From Planctomycetota bacterium (GTDB lineage Bacteria; Planctomycetota; Phycisphaerae; WQYP01): 5,463 bases of DNA. Below the pieces are notes generated by a model. That model did no database searches. It worked only from the letters and a program-made list of their open reading frames with translations, and was not told where the DNA came from. Each line of letters starts with the position of its first letter. Positions within the stretch are counted from its first letter, which is position 1. The translations under genes were made by a program, and so were the position numbers. This document shows, in pieces, positions 1 through 5,463 of this stretch. The stretch is taken from positions 1-5,463 of the forward strand of contig JAJZCU010000182.1 in NCBI GenBank assembly GCA_021828935.1. Reading direction: 5' to 3'.

Positions 1-144
1 CGCGTGCTGACCGGCGGATCATTTGCACATTACGCTGGGCCATGTGGGCAATGCGCTGTCCGACCAACGCCGGCTGGTTCTTTGCGCCACGGGCCCAATA
101 TCCGCAGTATTGTTAAACACCGTGCGCCGATTTTTGGAAAGGAC

Positions 145-156
145 TCCCGCGCGGGA
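145..156. repeat. Perfect 12-base palindrome TCCCGCGCGGGA
   Basis: The 12 bases are an exact inverted repeat. As RNA it would give at best a 4-bp stem with a GCGC loop. On the leftward strand it is followed by only a broken pyrimidine tract (GTCCTTTCC), so it is not a good intrinsic terminator. It lies about 215 bases past the leuB stop. A binding site or chance in GC-rich DNA are both possible. Confidence 0.3.
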
Positions 157-204
157 AACCCAGGACAAACACATGGACAATAGTTAGCCCAAACCTCGTC
201 GGCG

Positions 205-224
205 CGGCCCGCGGCCGGGGCCGC
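205..224. repeat. Overlapping GC-only inverted repeats
   Basis: Two overlapping dyads are visible. CGGCC at 205-209 pairs with GGCCG at 213-217 across a 3-base spacer. GCGGCC at 211-216 pairs with GGCCGC at 219-224 across GG. The two structures are mutually exclusive because they share 211-217. Neither is followed by a T-run on either strand, so a Rho-independent terminator is not supported. They may reflect structured RNA downstream of leuB or simply the local GC richness. Confidence 0.3.
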
Positions 225-369
225 CCGCTGCGGCGCCACGGCGGGCATTCTGCCGCGGGCGCCCGCCAAATTGGCCCGCAAAAATATGCACGGAGCGCCT
301 TCAACGCCGCCGACAACGCCAAAACGCCGGCGATTGCCGCTTCGGCGCTGATGGGCGGCGGCCGATGGC

Positions 370-1455
370 TTACCGCAGGCGGTCCAAAATTGCGCTGGTC
401 ATTTCTGAACATTTTGATTTTCCGCCCAAGTCCCCGGTCAGCACGCGGCCTTCGTCCAGCACGGCGTACACCGCGGCGTCAATGGCGTGGGCCTCGGCCT
501 GCAAACCAAACGTATAGCGCAGCATCATGGCGACGGTGAGAATTGTTCCGGCGGGGTTGGCGAGATTTTTCCCGGCAATATCCGGGGCGCTGCCGTGAAT
601 TGGTTCATAAAATGGGGTGGCGCCTTTGCCGCTGGAGTCCGCGTCGCCCAGACAGGCCGAGGGCACCATGCCGATGGACCCGGCCAGCATGGATGCTTCA
701 TCGCTTAAAATGTCGCCGAAGGTGTTTTCGGTGACGATCACGTCCATTTCGGCGGGGCGGCGGATGAGTTGCATGGAGGCGTTATCAACATACATGTGTT
801 CCAATTGTACATCAGGATATTCGCGGCCCATGGCAATGGCGTTCTCCCGCCACAGTTGGCTGGTGGCCAGAATGTTGGCCTTGTCCACGCTTAACAAGCG
901 GCGGCGGCGTTTGCGGGCAGTTTCAAAGCCCACGCGTAAAATGCGTCGGACTTCCATTTCGCTGTAGACCATGGTGTCCACGGCGTGGCGGTTGGGCGAT
1001 TGACCCGAGATGCCCTGGGGCTGGCCGTAATACAGGCCGCCGGTGAGCTCGCGGATGATCATGATGTCAATGCCGCCGGCAATATATTCATCTTTTAATG
1101 GACAGCGGGGCGCCAGGCCACGGGGCAGGAAGATGTGCCGCAGATTGGCAAACAATCCCTTGCGCAGTTCCAGCAGGGCAACGCGTTCGGGCCGTTCTTG
1201 CAGAGGAAGCGTTTTATCGCGATCGGGCAGGCCCACGGCGCCAAATAAAATGGCCTGATTGCGGTTGCAGACGGCGCGGGTTTGTTCCGGCAGGGCTTGG
1301 CCGCATTTGTCAAGGGCGGCCCAGCCTACGTCGGCATGTTCAGCGTGTATAACATGCCCGAACTTCACAGCCACCGCATCCAGCACGCGCATGCCAGCGC
1401 CGACAACTTCTCCGCCGATGCCATCGCCGGCGAGCACTGCAATATGCAAATCCAT
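370..1455 (-). CDS. leuB: 3-isopropylmalate dehydrogenase
   Basis: This cytoplasmic enzyme catalyses the NAD-dependent oxidation and decarboxylation of 3-isopropylmalate to 2-oxoisocaproate, the third step of leucine synthesis. The 361-residue product has the normal family length and all hallmarks in order. These are the N-terminal GDGIG (10-14), substrate arginines R98, R106 and R135 (in RELTGG), and Tyr142. Then come the catalytic Lys192 in SVDKAN, metal-binding Asp224 (YVDNASMQL), Asp248 and Asp252 (GDILSDEAS), and the NAD loop EPIHGSAPDIAG (284-295). The residue roles are by analogy with the Thermus enzyme. The usual GAVGGP motif reads GAVGLP here, a mild variation. The ATG has a GGAG (1466-1469) 10 bases upstream. 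The gene lies 48 bases after prfB on the same strand, so co-transcription is likely. A related beta-decarboxylating dehydrogenase is the only alternative, and the LeuB-type RELTGG and DNASMQL motifs argue against it. Confidence 0.95.
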   Translation of the reverse strand: MDLHIAVLAGDGIGGEVVGAGMRVLDAVAVKFGHVIHAEHADVGWAALDKCGQALPEQTRAVCNRNQAILFGAVGLPDRDKTLPLQERPERVALLELRKGLFANLRHIFLPRGLAPRCPLKDEYIAGGIDIMIIRELTGGLYYGQPQGISGQSPNRHAVDTMVYSEMEVRRILRVGFETARKRRRRLLSVDKANILATSQLWRENAIAMGREYPDVQLEHMYVDNASMQLIRRPAEMDVIVTENTFGDILSDEASMLAGSIGMVPSACLGDADSSGKGATPFYEPIHGSAPDIAGKNLANPAGTILTVAMMLRYTFGLQAEAHAIDAAVYAVLDEGRVLTGDLGGKSKCSEMTSAILDRLR

Positions 1456-1503
1456 GGCGTTTATTCTCCAATTGTTATTAGCATGGCCATCGCAGGGGCG
1501 ACT

Positions 1504-2638
1504 TTAGGCCGGGGTTTTCGCCGCACTGCCGCCCTTTACAGCCTTGGCCTGCAGTTGGGCATCAATAAATTCCTGAATGTCGCCGTCGAGAATGCGTTCG
1601 GGCTGGAAGACTTCATGGCCCGTGCGGTGATCCTTCACGCGGCGATCGTCAAGAACGTAGCTGCGGATTTGTGAACCGAAGGCAATCTCGCCCTTTTCGC
1701 CGTAAATTTGGGCCAGTTCCGCGTCGCGCTTCGCTTCTTCCAGTTTTTGTAATTTGGATTTAATAAGGTCCAGAGCCAAGGCCCGGTTTTGCACCTGCGA
1801 ACGTTCGCTGGTACACACCACCTGCAAGCCCGTGGGCTTGTGCGTGATACGAATGGCGGACGCAACCTTGTTCACATTCTGCCCGCCCGGACCGCTGGCC
1901 CGCACGAAGGCGATGATTTCAAGATCGGCGTCGGGCACTTCAAGTTCGGCATCGCTGTTGGCGAACACGGGCGTGACATCGACGCTGGCGAAACTGGTGT
2001 GGCGCCGGGCGTTGGCGTCAAATGGGCTTACGCGCACCAGGCGATGCACGCCCACTTCACAATTCATGTTGCCCGTGGCATAGTCGCCCTTCACCACCAA
2101 CGTCACGCTGCGCACGCCGGCCTGTTCGCCGTCCACACGGTCAACCTCGGAGACATCCCAGCCTTTTTTCTCAAAATATCGCAGGTACATGCGGAACAGC
2201 ATGGAAGCCCAATCGCAGGCCTCGGTGCCCCCCGCGCCGGCGTGAATTTGCACATAACAATCGGAGGCGTCGTGCGGGCCATTGTACAGGGCCTGCATCT
2301 CCACGTTTTTAAAGGCTTTTTCCTGTTGGGCCAGCAGGGCGTCGGCTTCCTCAAGCATGGCGGCGTCGTTGGCCTCGTTGCCCAGTTCCATCATGGCGCG
2401 CACGTCCGCCATGGCCGCTTGAACCTGCAGATACGGGTCGAGGGCGGATTTAAGCACTTTTAATTCGCGGATGGTTTTTTGGGCGGCTTCCTGATTGTTC
2501 CAGAAGCCTTCGCCATTCATGCGCGCTTCAAGTTCGGCCAGGCGCCGGGTTTTCACGGGCGCGTCAAAGAGAGTCGCGAATGTTGTGCATTCGCGCCTCA
2601 AGAGCGTCGATCATTTGCTGTAGATTATCGCGTGGCAT
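1504..2638 (-). CDS. prfB: Peptide chain release factor 2, made by programmed +1 frameshift
   Basis: RF2 recognises UGA and UAA stop codons and triggers peptide release on the ribosome. Frame 0 runs from the ATG at 2638 for 24 codons (beginning MPRDNLQQMIDALEAR) to an in-frame TGA at 2566-2564. Skipping base 2566 puts the ribosome into the +1 frame at GAC 2565-2563, where 353 more codons end at a TAA. The full product is therefore 377 residues, against about 365 in E. coli. In that numbering the catalytic GGQ is at 251-253 and the stop-reading SPF at 204-206, almost the E. coli positions. The conserved GAGGTEACDWASML and GSQIRSYVLDD stretches are also present. The start is supported by GGAG at 2644-2647, 5 bases from the ATG. 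The in-frame ATG at 2601 has no ribosome site and lies in the wrong frame for the conserved N-terminus. Without the shift, only a 24-residue peptide is made. The gene sits between a rhomboid gene and leuB. Confidence 0.94.
2563..2569 (-). promoter_or_regulatory. prfB: prfB +1 frameshift site CTT TGA C
   Basis: On the coding strand the leucine codon CTT (2569-2567) is followed by the stop TGA (2566-2564) and C (2563). This is the exact slippery heptamer known from RF2 genes. When RF2 is scarce the ribosome pauses at UGA, the P-site tRNA slips from CUU to UUU, and translation goes on in the +1 frame. Plentiful RF2 terminates instead, giving autogenous control. The SD-like AGGGGG that lies three bases before CUU in E. 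coli is missing: the preceding bases are CGCGACT. Confidence 0.93.
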
Positions 2639-2643
2639 TTGGT

Positions 2644-2647
2644 CTCC
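2644..2647 (-). promoter_or_regulatory. prfB: Ribosome binding site deciding the prfB start
   Basis: The leftward strand reads GGAG, then five bases (ACCAA), then the ATG at 2638. No comparable site precedes the ATG codons at 2614, 2601 or 2590. Together with the frameshift arrangement, this fixes the true start at 2638. Confidence 0.85.
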
Positions 2648-2682
2648 AAGTTAAGTCTGCCGCCCGTTGGCCGCAGTGCTGT

Positions 2683-2711
2683 CTTATACCGCTTTTGGCG
2701 TGCGGGAACAA
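2683..2711 (-). promoter_or_regulatory. Candidate sigma70-type promoter for prfB-leuB
   Basis: On the leftward strand TTGTTC (2711-2706) and TATAAG (2688-2683) are separated by exactly 17 bases. The -10 box matches consensus at five of six positions; the -35 box matches only the TTG. Transcription would begin near 2676, about 38 bases before the prfB ATG. It lies in the 110-base gap after the rhomboid gene and would let prfB and leuB be expressed independently. It is inferred from sequence only. Confidence 0.4.
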
Positions 2712-2748
2712 AGGGGCTTCCGTTTTGTTCGCTGCTGGTGGCTTGTTG

Positions 2749-3936
2749 TCACGGTGCATTGTTTGTGCCGCTGCCTTCCAGGCGCCGCAGTTCGCTCTGG
2801 GCCATGTCTTTTTGTGCGGGGTCATGCAGGCGGGGGATGACCTTGCGGAGCAACTCCATGGCCCGCTGCGGCTGCGGCTGGTAGTGGGCGTACAGCAGGC
2901 CCAGCATCAGTTGCACCTGCTCGCTCTGTGGACCATCGACATAATATTTTAAGTATGTTTCATAGGCGCCCGCCGCATCGTCGTACTGCCGGTCGTGCAT
3001 AAGTTGATTAGATACATCCAGTTGACCCTGTGCCGGCAGGACTTGATTGGCGTCCAGACCGCGCAGTTCCAAGTACTTGCGCGCGGCGGTGGGCACGTCA
3101 TGGTTGCGTAAGAGCTCCGAAATTTCGCCGCGCAGGGCTGAAATGGCTGGAGACACCGCCGAGGGGGCCGCGGGAAGTTGCCGTTTGGGCGCCTTGGGCG
3201 CATAAGATGTGGTCGCGGCGCCGCCGCCGTTTTGGAACGGATTATAACCTTGGGTGACCAGGGCCTCGTAGCGGCGGCGACGGCGCCAGCGCTGCAGCAT
3301 GGCCAGTAGATCATAATGATCGCGTTGCACCAGGCCGGTGGCCAGCAACAGCACGCCCACCAGAAAGCCAAAGAACATTCCGGTGATGTGGGCCCAATGG
3401 GCTACGTTATCTTTAAACCAATATTGCTGGGCGAAATTCAAGATTAATTCCGCCAGGATGAAATACATGCTGGAAATTTCCACCAGGTAAAACCACAGCC
3501 ACACGCGAATGTTCGTCACCGGCAGAAGCACGAAAAACAATCCTGTCACGGCGCTAATTGACCCCGACGCCCCCAACGTGGGGTGGTGCGACGTGAGCAC
3601 CTGCCCAATACCGGCGACTATCCCCCCGGCGATGTAGACCAGCAAATATGGAAAATTGCCAATCTTGTCATTTAAGTTATTGCCAAAGACCCACAAAAAC
3701 AGCATGTTGCCGAAAATGTGCCAGAAACCCTCGTGCAGAAATTGGTAGGTAATAAACTGCCGAACGTGAATATGCCGCGGGTGCAGCATGTAGCGGCCCC
3801 ATCCGGGGGCCAGGCCCATGCCGAACAGCGGGCTGCCCTTGTGGCTTAGGAAGTAGACGATGACATTGGCCACGATCAGGGCGATGTTCATGTAGGGTAC
3901 GCGCCGTTGGGGGGCATCGGTGCCGATTGGAAACAT
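2749..3936 (-). CDS. Rhomboid-family intramembrane serine protease with C-terminal TPR-like region
   Basis: Rhomboids cleave transmembrane substrates inside the membrane with a Ser-His dyad. The 395-residue product has about six membrane segments (roughly 15-31, 70-86, 96-114, 121-140, 144-168, 178-203). The catalytic Ser124 lies in GASG (122-125) and the catalytic His183 in AHITGMFFG. His73 and Asn77, in HIFGNM, match the oxyanion-hole pair of GlpG, so the protease should be active. A strongly basic RWRRRRR run (216-222) follows the last helix and suggests a cytoplasmic tail. The tail has a Pro/Ala-rich linker (about 240-265) and helical repeats resembling TPRs (about 305-370). The ATG at 3936 is preceded by GAGGA at 3941-3945. 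An upstream ATG at 3984 lies inside the -10 box, so it cannot be the start if that promoter is used. The substrate is unknown. This is the first gene of the leftward set. Confidence 0.9.
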   Translation of the reverse strand: MFPIGTDAPQRRVPYMNIALIVANVIVYFLSHKGSPLFGMGLAPGWGRYMLHPRHIHVRQFITYQFLHEGFWHIFGNMLFLWVFGNNLNDKIGNFPYLLVYIAGGIVAGIGQVLTSHHPTLGASGSISAVTGLFFVLLPVTNIRVWLWFYLVEISSMYFILAELILNFAQQYWFKDNVAHWAHITGMFFGFLVGVLLLATGLVQRDHYDLLAMLQRWRRRRRYEALVTQGYNPFQNGGGAATTSYAPKAPKRQLPAAPSAVSPAISALRGEISELLRNHDVPTAARKYLELRGLDANQVLPAQGQLDVSNQLMHDRQYDDAAGAYETYLKYYVDGPQSEQVQLMLGLLYAHYQPQPQRAMELLRKVIPRLHDPAQKDMAQSELRRLEGSGTNNAP

Positions 3937-3940
3937 GAAT

Positions 3941-3945
3941 TCCTC
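3941..3945 (-). promoter_or_regulatory. Ribosome binding site deciding the rhomboid start
   Basis: The leftward strand reads GAGGA, then ATTC, then the ATG at 3936. The alternative upstream starts (4113, 4075, 3984) have no comparable site. The downstream start also gives the N-terminus MFPIGTD, which resembles other bacterial rhomboids that start shortly before the first membrane helix. Confidence 0.8.
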
Positions 3946-3982
3946 ATTTGGCGGGGCGCGGCCGCGGGGGTCGAAATGACGC

Positions 3983-4011
3983 ATTATTAAAGGGCGGGGC
4001 GATTGGGTCAA
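3983..4011 (-). promoter_or_regulatory. Sigma70-type promoter for the rhomboid-prfB-leuB set
   Basis: On the leftward strand TTGACC (4011-4006) and AATAAT (3988-3983) are separated by exactly 17 bases. Each box matches the sigma70 consensus at five of six positions. Transcription would start near 3976, leaving a leader of about 40 bases before the rhomboid ATG at 3936. The leader contains a GC-only palindrome (CGCGGCCGCG, 3957-3966). This is the best promoter-like sequence I noticed in the window. It lies in the divergent gap between the rhomboid and the aldehyde oxidoreductase genes. Confidence 0.65.
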
Positions 4012-4132
4012 ACGGCGTGGGCGCCAGCGGCGTGAGCGTTCGCAATTCACCGGGATAATTTTTTGGATTCCGCTCATTCCTCTCTGGATGCCTCGGCGTT
4101 GAGTGCCTATCATGTGAAACTTGTCATTTTGC

Positions 4133-4136
4133 GGAG
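4133..4136 (+). promoter_or_regulatory. Ribosome binding site deciding the PaoA-like start
   Basis: GGAG is followed by 10 bases and then ATG at 4147. The spacing is slightly long but usable. The longer frame beginning at ATG 4063 has a T-rich sequence before it and no ribosome site. It would also put 63 residues ahead of the twin arginines instead of 35. Confidence 0.6.
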
Positions 4137-4146
4137 ATGCTCAGCC

Positions 4147-4899
4147 ATGCCCACCGATCCCGGCTTGTATCGTCGACCGCTGGTTGATTCGCGGGGTGAT
4201 CAACCAGTTGGCGAATTTGCGGCTTTGTCAGAACCTCCGGCGGGGGTTTCGCGACGTAATTTTATGCGTTTGGCCGCGGCCGCCGGCGCAGCGGCGACCC
4301 TGGCGGGGCGCCACGACTTGGCGCGTGGTTCGATGCGTGGCGAAACCGTGGAATCGTCGGCGGTCGAAGCATCGGGCCGTGCGACTTCAGCAAACGTTTC
4401 GAAGGGTCCGGCGATGAAACCCGAACGCACGCACGTCACATTAAATGTTAACGGCCGCGGCGTTCCCATGGCCATTGACGCCCGCGTAACGCTGCTGGAT
4501 GCGTTGCGTGATTACGCCGATCTGCCGGGCACGAAAAAGGGGTGTGACCATGGCCAATGCGGCGCCTGCACGGTGCTGGTCAATGGCCGACGGGTGAATT
4601 CGTGCCTTACGCTGGCGGTGATGCACACGGGAGACCACATTACCACCATTGAAGGATTGGCCACCGGCGAAAAGCTGCACCCCATGCAGCAGGCATTTCT
4701 GGAACATGACGGTTTTCAATGCGGCTATTGCACGCCGGGGCAGATTTGCTCGGCCATCGGGCTGGTGCATGAGGGGCACGCCAAATCTGATGAATCGATC
4801 CGGGAGCAAATGTCGGGCAATATTTGCCGGTGCGGGGCATATCCCAACATTGTGGCGGCGGTGCGGCAGGTCCTGGACCACCGGGGCGCGCACGCCTAA
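4147..4899 (+). CDS. paoA: Tat-exported [2Fe-2S] subunit of a xanthine oxidase-family aldehyde oxidoreductase (PaoA/YagT-like)
   Basis: This is the small electron-transfer subunit of a molybdenum hydroxylase. It carries electrons from the molybdopterin site towards FAD. The 250-residue product begins with a Tat signal: SRRNFMR at 35-41, then the Ala-rich segment LAAAAGAAATLAG. A Ser/Ala-rich linker leads to the ferredoxin fold. Cys133, Cys138, Cys141 and Cys153 form the plant-type [2Fe-2S] site (GCDHGQCGACTVLVNG). Cys192, Cys195, Cys227 and Cys229 (FQCGYC, ICRCG) form the second one, so all eight ligands are present. The n-region before the twin arginines is long (35 residues). The FAD subunit follows after 45 bases. 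A signal peptide plus this gene order points to the periplasmic PaoABC type rather than cytoplasmic xanthine dehydrogenase. The actual substrate cannot be read from this subunit. Confidence 0.9.
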   Translation: MPTDPGLYRRPLVDSRGDQPVGEFAALSEPPAGVSRRNFMRLAAAAGAAATLAGRHDLARGSMRGETVESSAVEASGRATSANVSKGPAMKPERTHVTLNVNGRGVPMAIDARVTLLDALRDYADLPGTKKGCDHGQCGACTVLVNGRRVNSCLTLAVMHTGDHITTIEGLATGEKLHPMQQAFLEHDGFQCGYCTPGQICSAIGLVHEGHAKSDESIREQMSGNICRCGAYPNIVAAVRQVLDHRGAHA

Positions 4900-4921
4900 T
4901 TTTTAATAAAACCTCGGCCAA

Positions 4922-4939
4922 TTGGAGCCGTTTGGAGCC
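4922..4939 (+). repeat. paoB: Tandem TTGGAGCC repeat carrying two Shine-Dalgarno cores
   Basis: TTGGAGCC occurs at 4922-4929 and again at 4932-4939. Each copy holds a GGAG core (4924-4927 and 4934-4937). The second is 7 bases before the ATG at 4945, the normal spacing; the first is 17 bases away, too far to be the main site. The duplication fills much of the 45-base gap between the two subunit genes. Confidence 0.55.
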
Positions 4940-4944
4940 TTGGT

Positions 4945-5463
4945 ATGCATCCATTTTCTTACGTAACCGTCACCCGGGCCGGGCAGGCCATTGATGCGGC
5001 GGGGGGCCGCGCCCAGTCCAGTTTCGTTGCCGGTGGCACCACGCTGCTGGATTTAATGAAGCTGAACGTGGAAACGCCCCGCGAATTAATTGACATTAAC
5101 AAAGTGCCGCTGGACAAGATTGAACATGCGCCCGGCGGCGGCCTGCGCATCGGCGCCATGGTGCGCAACAGCGACCTGGCCTGGCATGCGCTGGTGCGCG
5201 AACAGTATCCGGTGCTCTCCGAAGCGCTGCTTTCCGGCGCTTCCCCCCAGCTGCGCAACATGGCCACCACCGGCGGAAATCTGCTTCAAAAAACCCGCTG
5301 TTATTATTTCCGCGATACCCACTGTGCCTGCAACATGCGTCAGCGGGGTTCGGGCTGTTCTGCCATCGGCGGGTACAATCGCATCCACGCGGTGCTGGGA
5401 ACCAGCGACCAGTGCATTGCCACGCATCCCTCGGACATGTGCGTGGCGCTGATGGCCCTGGGC
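4945..5463 (+). CDS. paoB: FAD-binding subunit of aldehyde oxidoreductase (PaoB/YagS-like), 3' end beyond window
   Basis: This subunit holds FAD and passes electrons from the [2Fe-2S] subunit to the acceptor. The first 173 codons are present, open to the right edge; the family is usually about 320 residues, so roughly half is seen. The FAD pyrophosphate-binding loop is [11 protein letters not shown] (29-39), and a second nucleotide-contact motif is TTGGNLLQ (108-115). Cys119, Cys129, Cys138 and Cys157 occupy the places where I remember conserved cysteines in E. coli PaoB, which binds an additional [4Fe-4S] cluster. Cys127 is an extra one. The sequence matches remembered YagS closely ([22 protein letters not shown]). 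There is no signal peptide, so export together with the Tat-bearing partner is expected. A hydroxybenzoyl-CoA reductase beta subunit also carries a [4Fe-4S] insertion, but the exported small subunit favours the Pao type. Confidence 0.9.
   Translation, partial: MHPFSYVTVTRAGQAIDAAGGRAQSSFVAGGTTLLDLMKLNVETPRELIDINKVPLDKIEHAPGGGLRIGAMVRNSDLAWHALVREQYPVLSEALLSGASPQLRNMATTGGNLLQKTRCYYFRDTHCACNMRQRGSGCSAIGGYNRIHAVLGTSDQCIATHPSDMCVALMALG

Larger units (their letters stand above)
1..369. other. Left-end region without a supportable gene
   Basis: I find no gene here that I can defend. Several frames are open, but none gives a recognisable protein. On the plus strand, one frame is open from the left edge to a TAG at 181-183, and another from 11 to a TAG at 185-187. 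On the minus strand, an 83-codon frame at 30-281 and a 99-codon frame at 113-412 exist; the second runs into the end of leuB. A further minus frame is open from 112 off the left edge, with Met codons at 43 and 22 but no convincing ribosome binding site. The part from about 200 to 370 is very GC-rich, so stop codons are rare by chance and long open frames mean little. It could be intergenic DNA after leuB, the eroded end of a gene, or the edge of a gene lying mostly outside the window. Confidence 0.6.

Noticed and set aside
145..332. Rho-independent terminator after leuB
   Set aside because: Hairpin-capable dyads exist, but none has a strong stem followed by a T-run on the leftward strand. The best is CGCCGGCG followed by TTTTGG at 325-319, and its stem cannot form a proper loop.
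113..412. 99-codon minus-strand frame overlapping the 3' end of leuB
   Set aside because: It starts inside leuB with no ribosome site, lies in very GC-rich DNA where stops are rare, and its product looks like no known protein.
1789..2463. 224-codon plus-strand frame across prfB
   Set aside because: It is the antisense of the conserved RF2 core, its product resembles no family, and it has no ribosome site. The long plus-strand frames over leuB (351-967, 1043-1674) are shadows for the same reason.
2565..2601. ATG at 2601 as the prfB start
   Set aside because: It has no ribosome site, and its first 12 residues (MRRECTTFATLF) are a reading of the frame-0 region in the wrong frame. The real N-terminus starts at 2638.
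2564..2638. prfB as a pseudogene or sequencing error because of an in-frame TGA
   Set aside because: The stop sits in the exact CTT TGA C context at codon 25 and the rest of RF2 is intact in the +1 frame. This is the known programmed frameshift, not decay.
4032..4059. Rightward promoter GTGAGC-N16-GATAAT for the pao-type genes
   Set aside because: The -10 is good (five of six) but the -35 matches at only three positions. A second option, TTGAGT (4099-4104) with TGTCAT (4122-4127), would start transcription at the ribosome site. Neither is strong enough to list.
4063..4146. Longer N-terminus for the PaoA-like protein starting at 4063
   Set aside because: No ribosome site precedes it, and the added 28 residues only lengthen an already long Tat lead. 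ATG 4147 with GGAG is preferred.
4441..4893. 150-codon minus-strand frame across the PaoA-like gene
   Set aside because: It mirrors the conserved [2Fe-2S] domains on the other strand and makes no recognisable protein. The minus frames at 4959-5270 and 5086-5427 over the FAD subunit are likewise shadows.
1..5463. CRISPR array, tRNA or rRNA genes, insertion sequences, defence or other novel multigene system
   Set aside because: I saw no regularly spaced repeats, cloverleaf, transposase motif or terminal inverted repeats. Every convincing gene belongs to a known family.

Overview
The window looks like chromosomal DNA of a fairly GC-rich, free-living bacterium. The signals that point there are Shine-Dalgarno sites (GGAG/GAGG) in front of every convincing gene, a leucine-biosynthesis gene, a release factor 2 gene with a programmed frameshift, and a Tat-exported molybdenum hydroxylase. 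The rhomboid protease with a TPR-like tail and the style of the RF2 N-terminus remind me of Planctomycetota. That is an impression from remembered families, not a measured placement.

Layout. Positions 1-369 hold no gene I can support; the stretch is GC-rich with several short inverted repeats. From 370 to 3936, three genes read leftwards in the order rhomboid protease, prfB (RF2), leuB (3-isopropylmalate dehydrogenase). A good promoter (TTGACC-N17-AATAAT, 3983-4011) sits upstream of the rhomboid gene. A second, weaker candidate promoter lies in the 110-base gap before prfB. No clear terminator separates the three genes, so they probably form one transcription unit with an internal promoter. 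From 4147 to the right edge, two genes read rightwards: a twin-arginine-exported [2Fe-2S] subunit and the first 173 codons of an FAD-binding subunit. Both strongly resemble PaoA/YagT and PaoB/YagS of the E. coli periplasmic aldehyde oxidoreductase. The molybdopterin-binding large subunit should follow outside the window.

The most informative detail is in prfB. The gene starts at 2638, not at the in-frame ATG at 2601. Its first 24 codons run into an in-frame UGA in the context CTT TGA C, and the conserved RF2 body continues in the +1 frame from 2565. This is the classic RF2 autoregulatory recoding site. It lacks the SD-like AGGGGG spur that stimulates frameshifting in E. coli, so what drives the shift here is open.

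The leftward genes (membrane proteolysis, translation termination, leucine synthesis) have no obvious shared pathway and look like a housekeeping cluster. The rightward genes encode parts of one enzyme: the small subunit carries the Tat signal, and the FAD subunit, with no signal of its own, would be exported in complex with it. I see no mobile elements, CRISPR, tRNA or rRNA. Apart from the recoding site and the unexplained left end, the window is ordinary.
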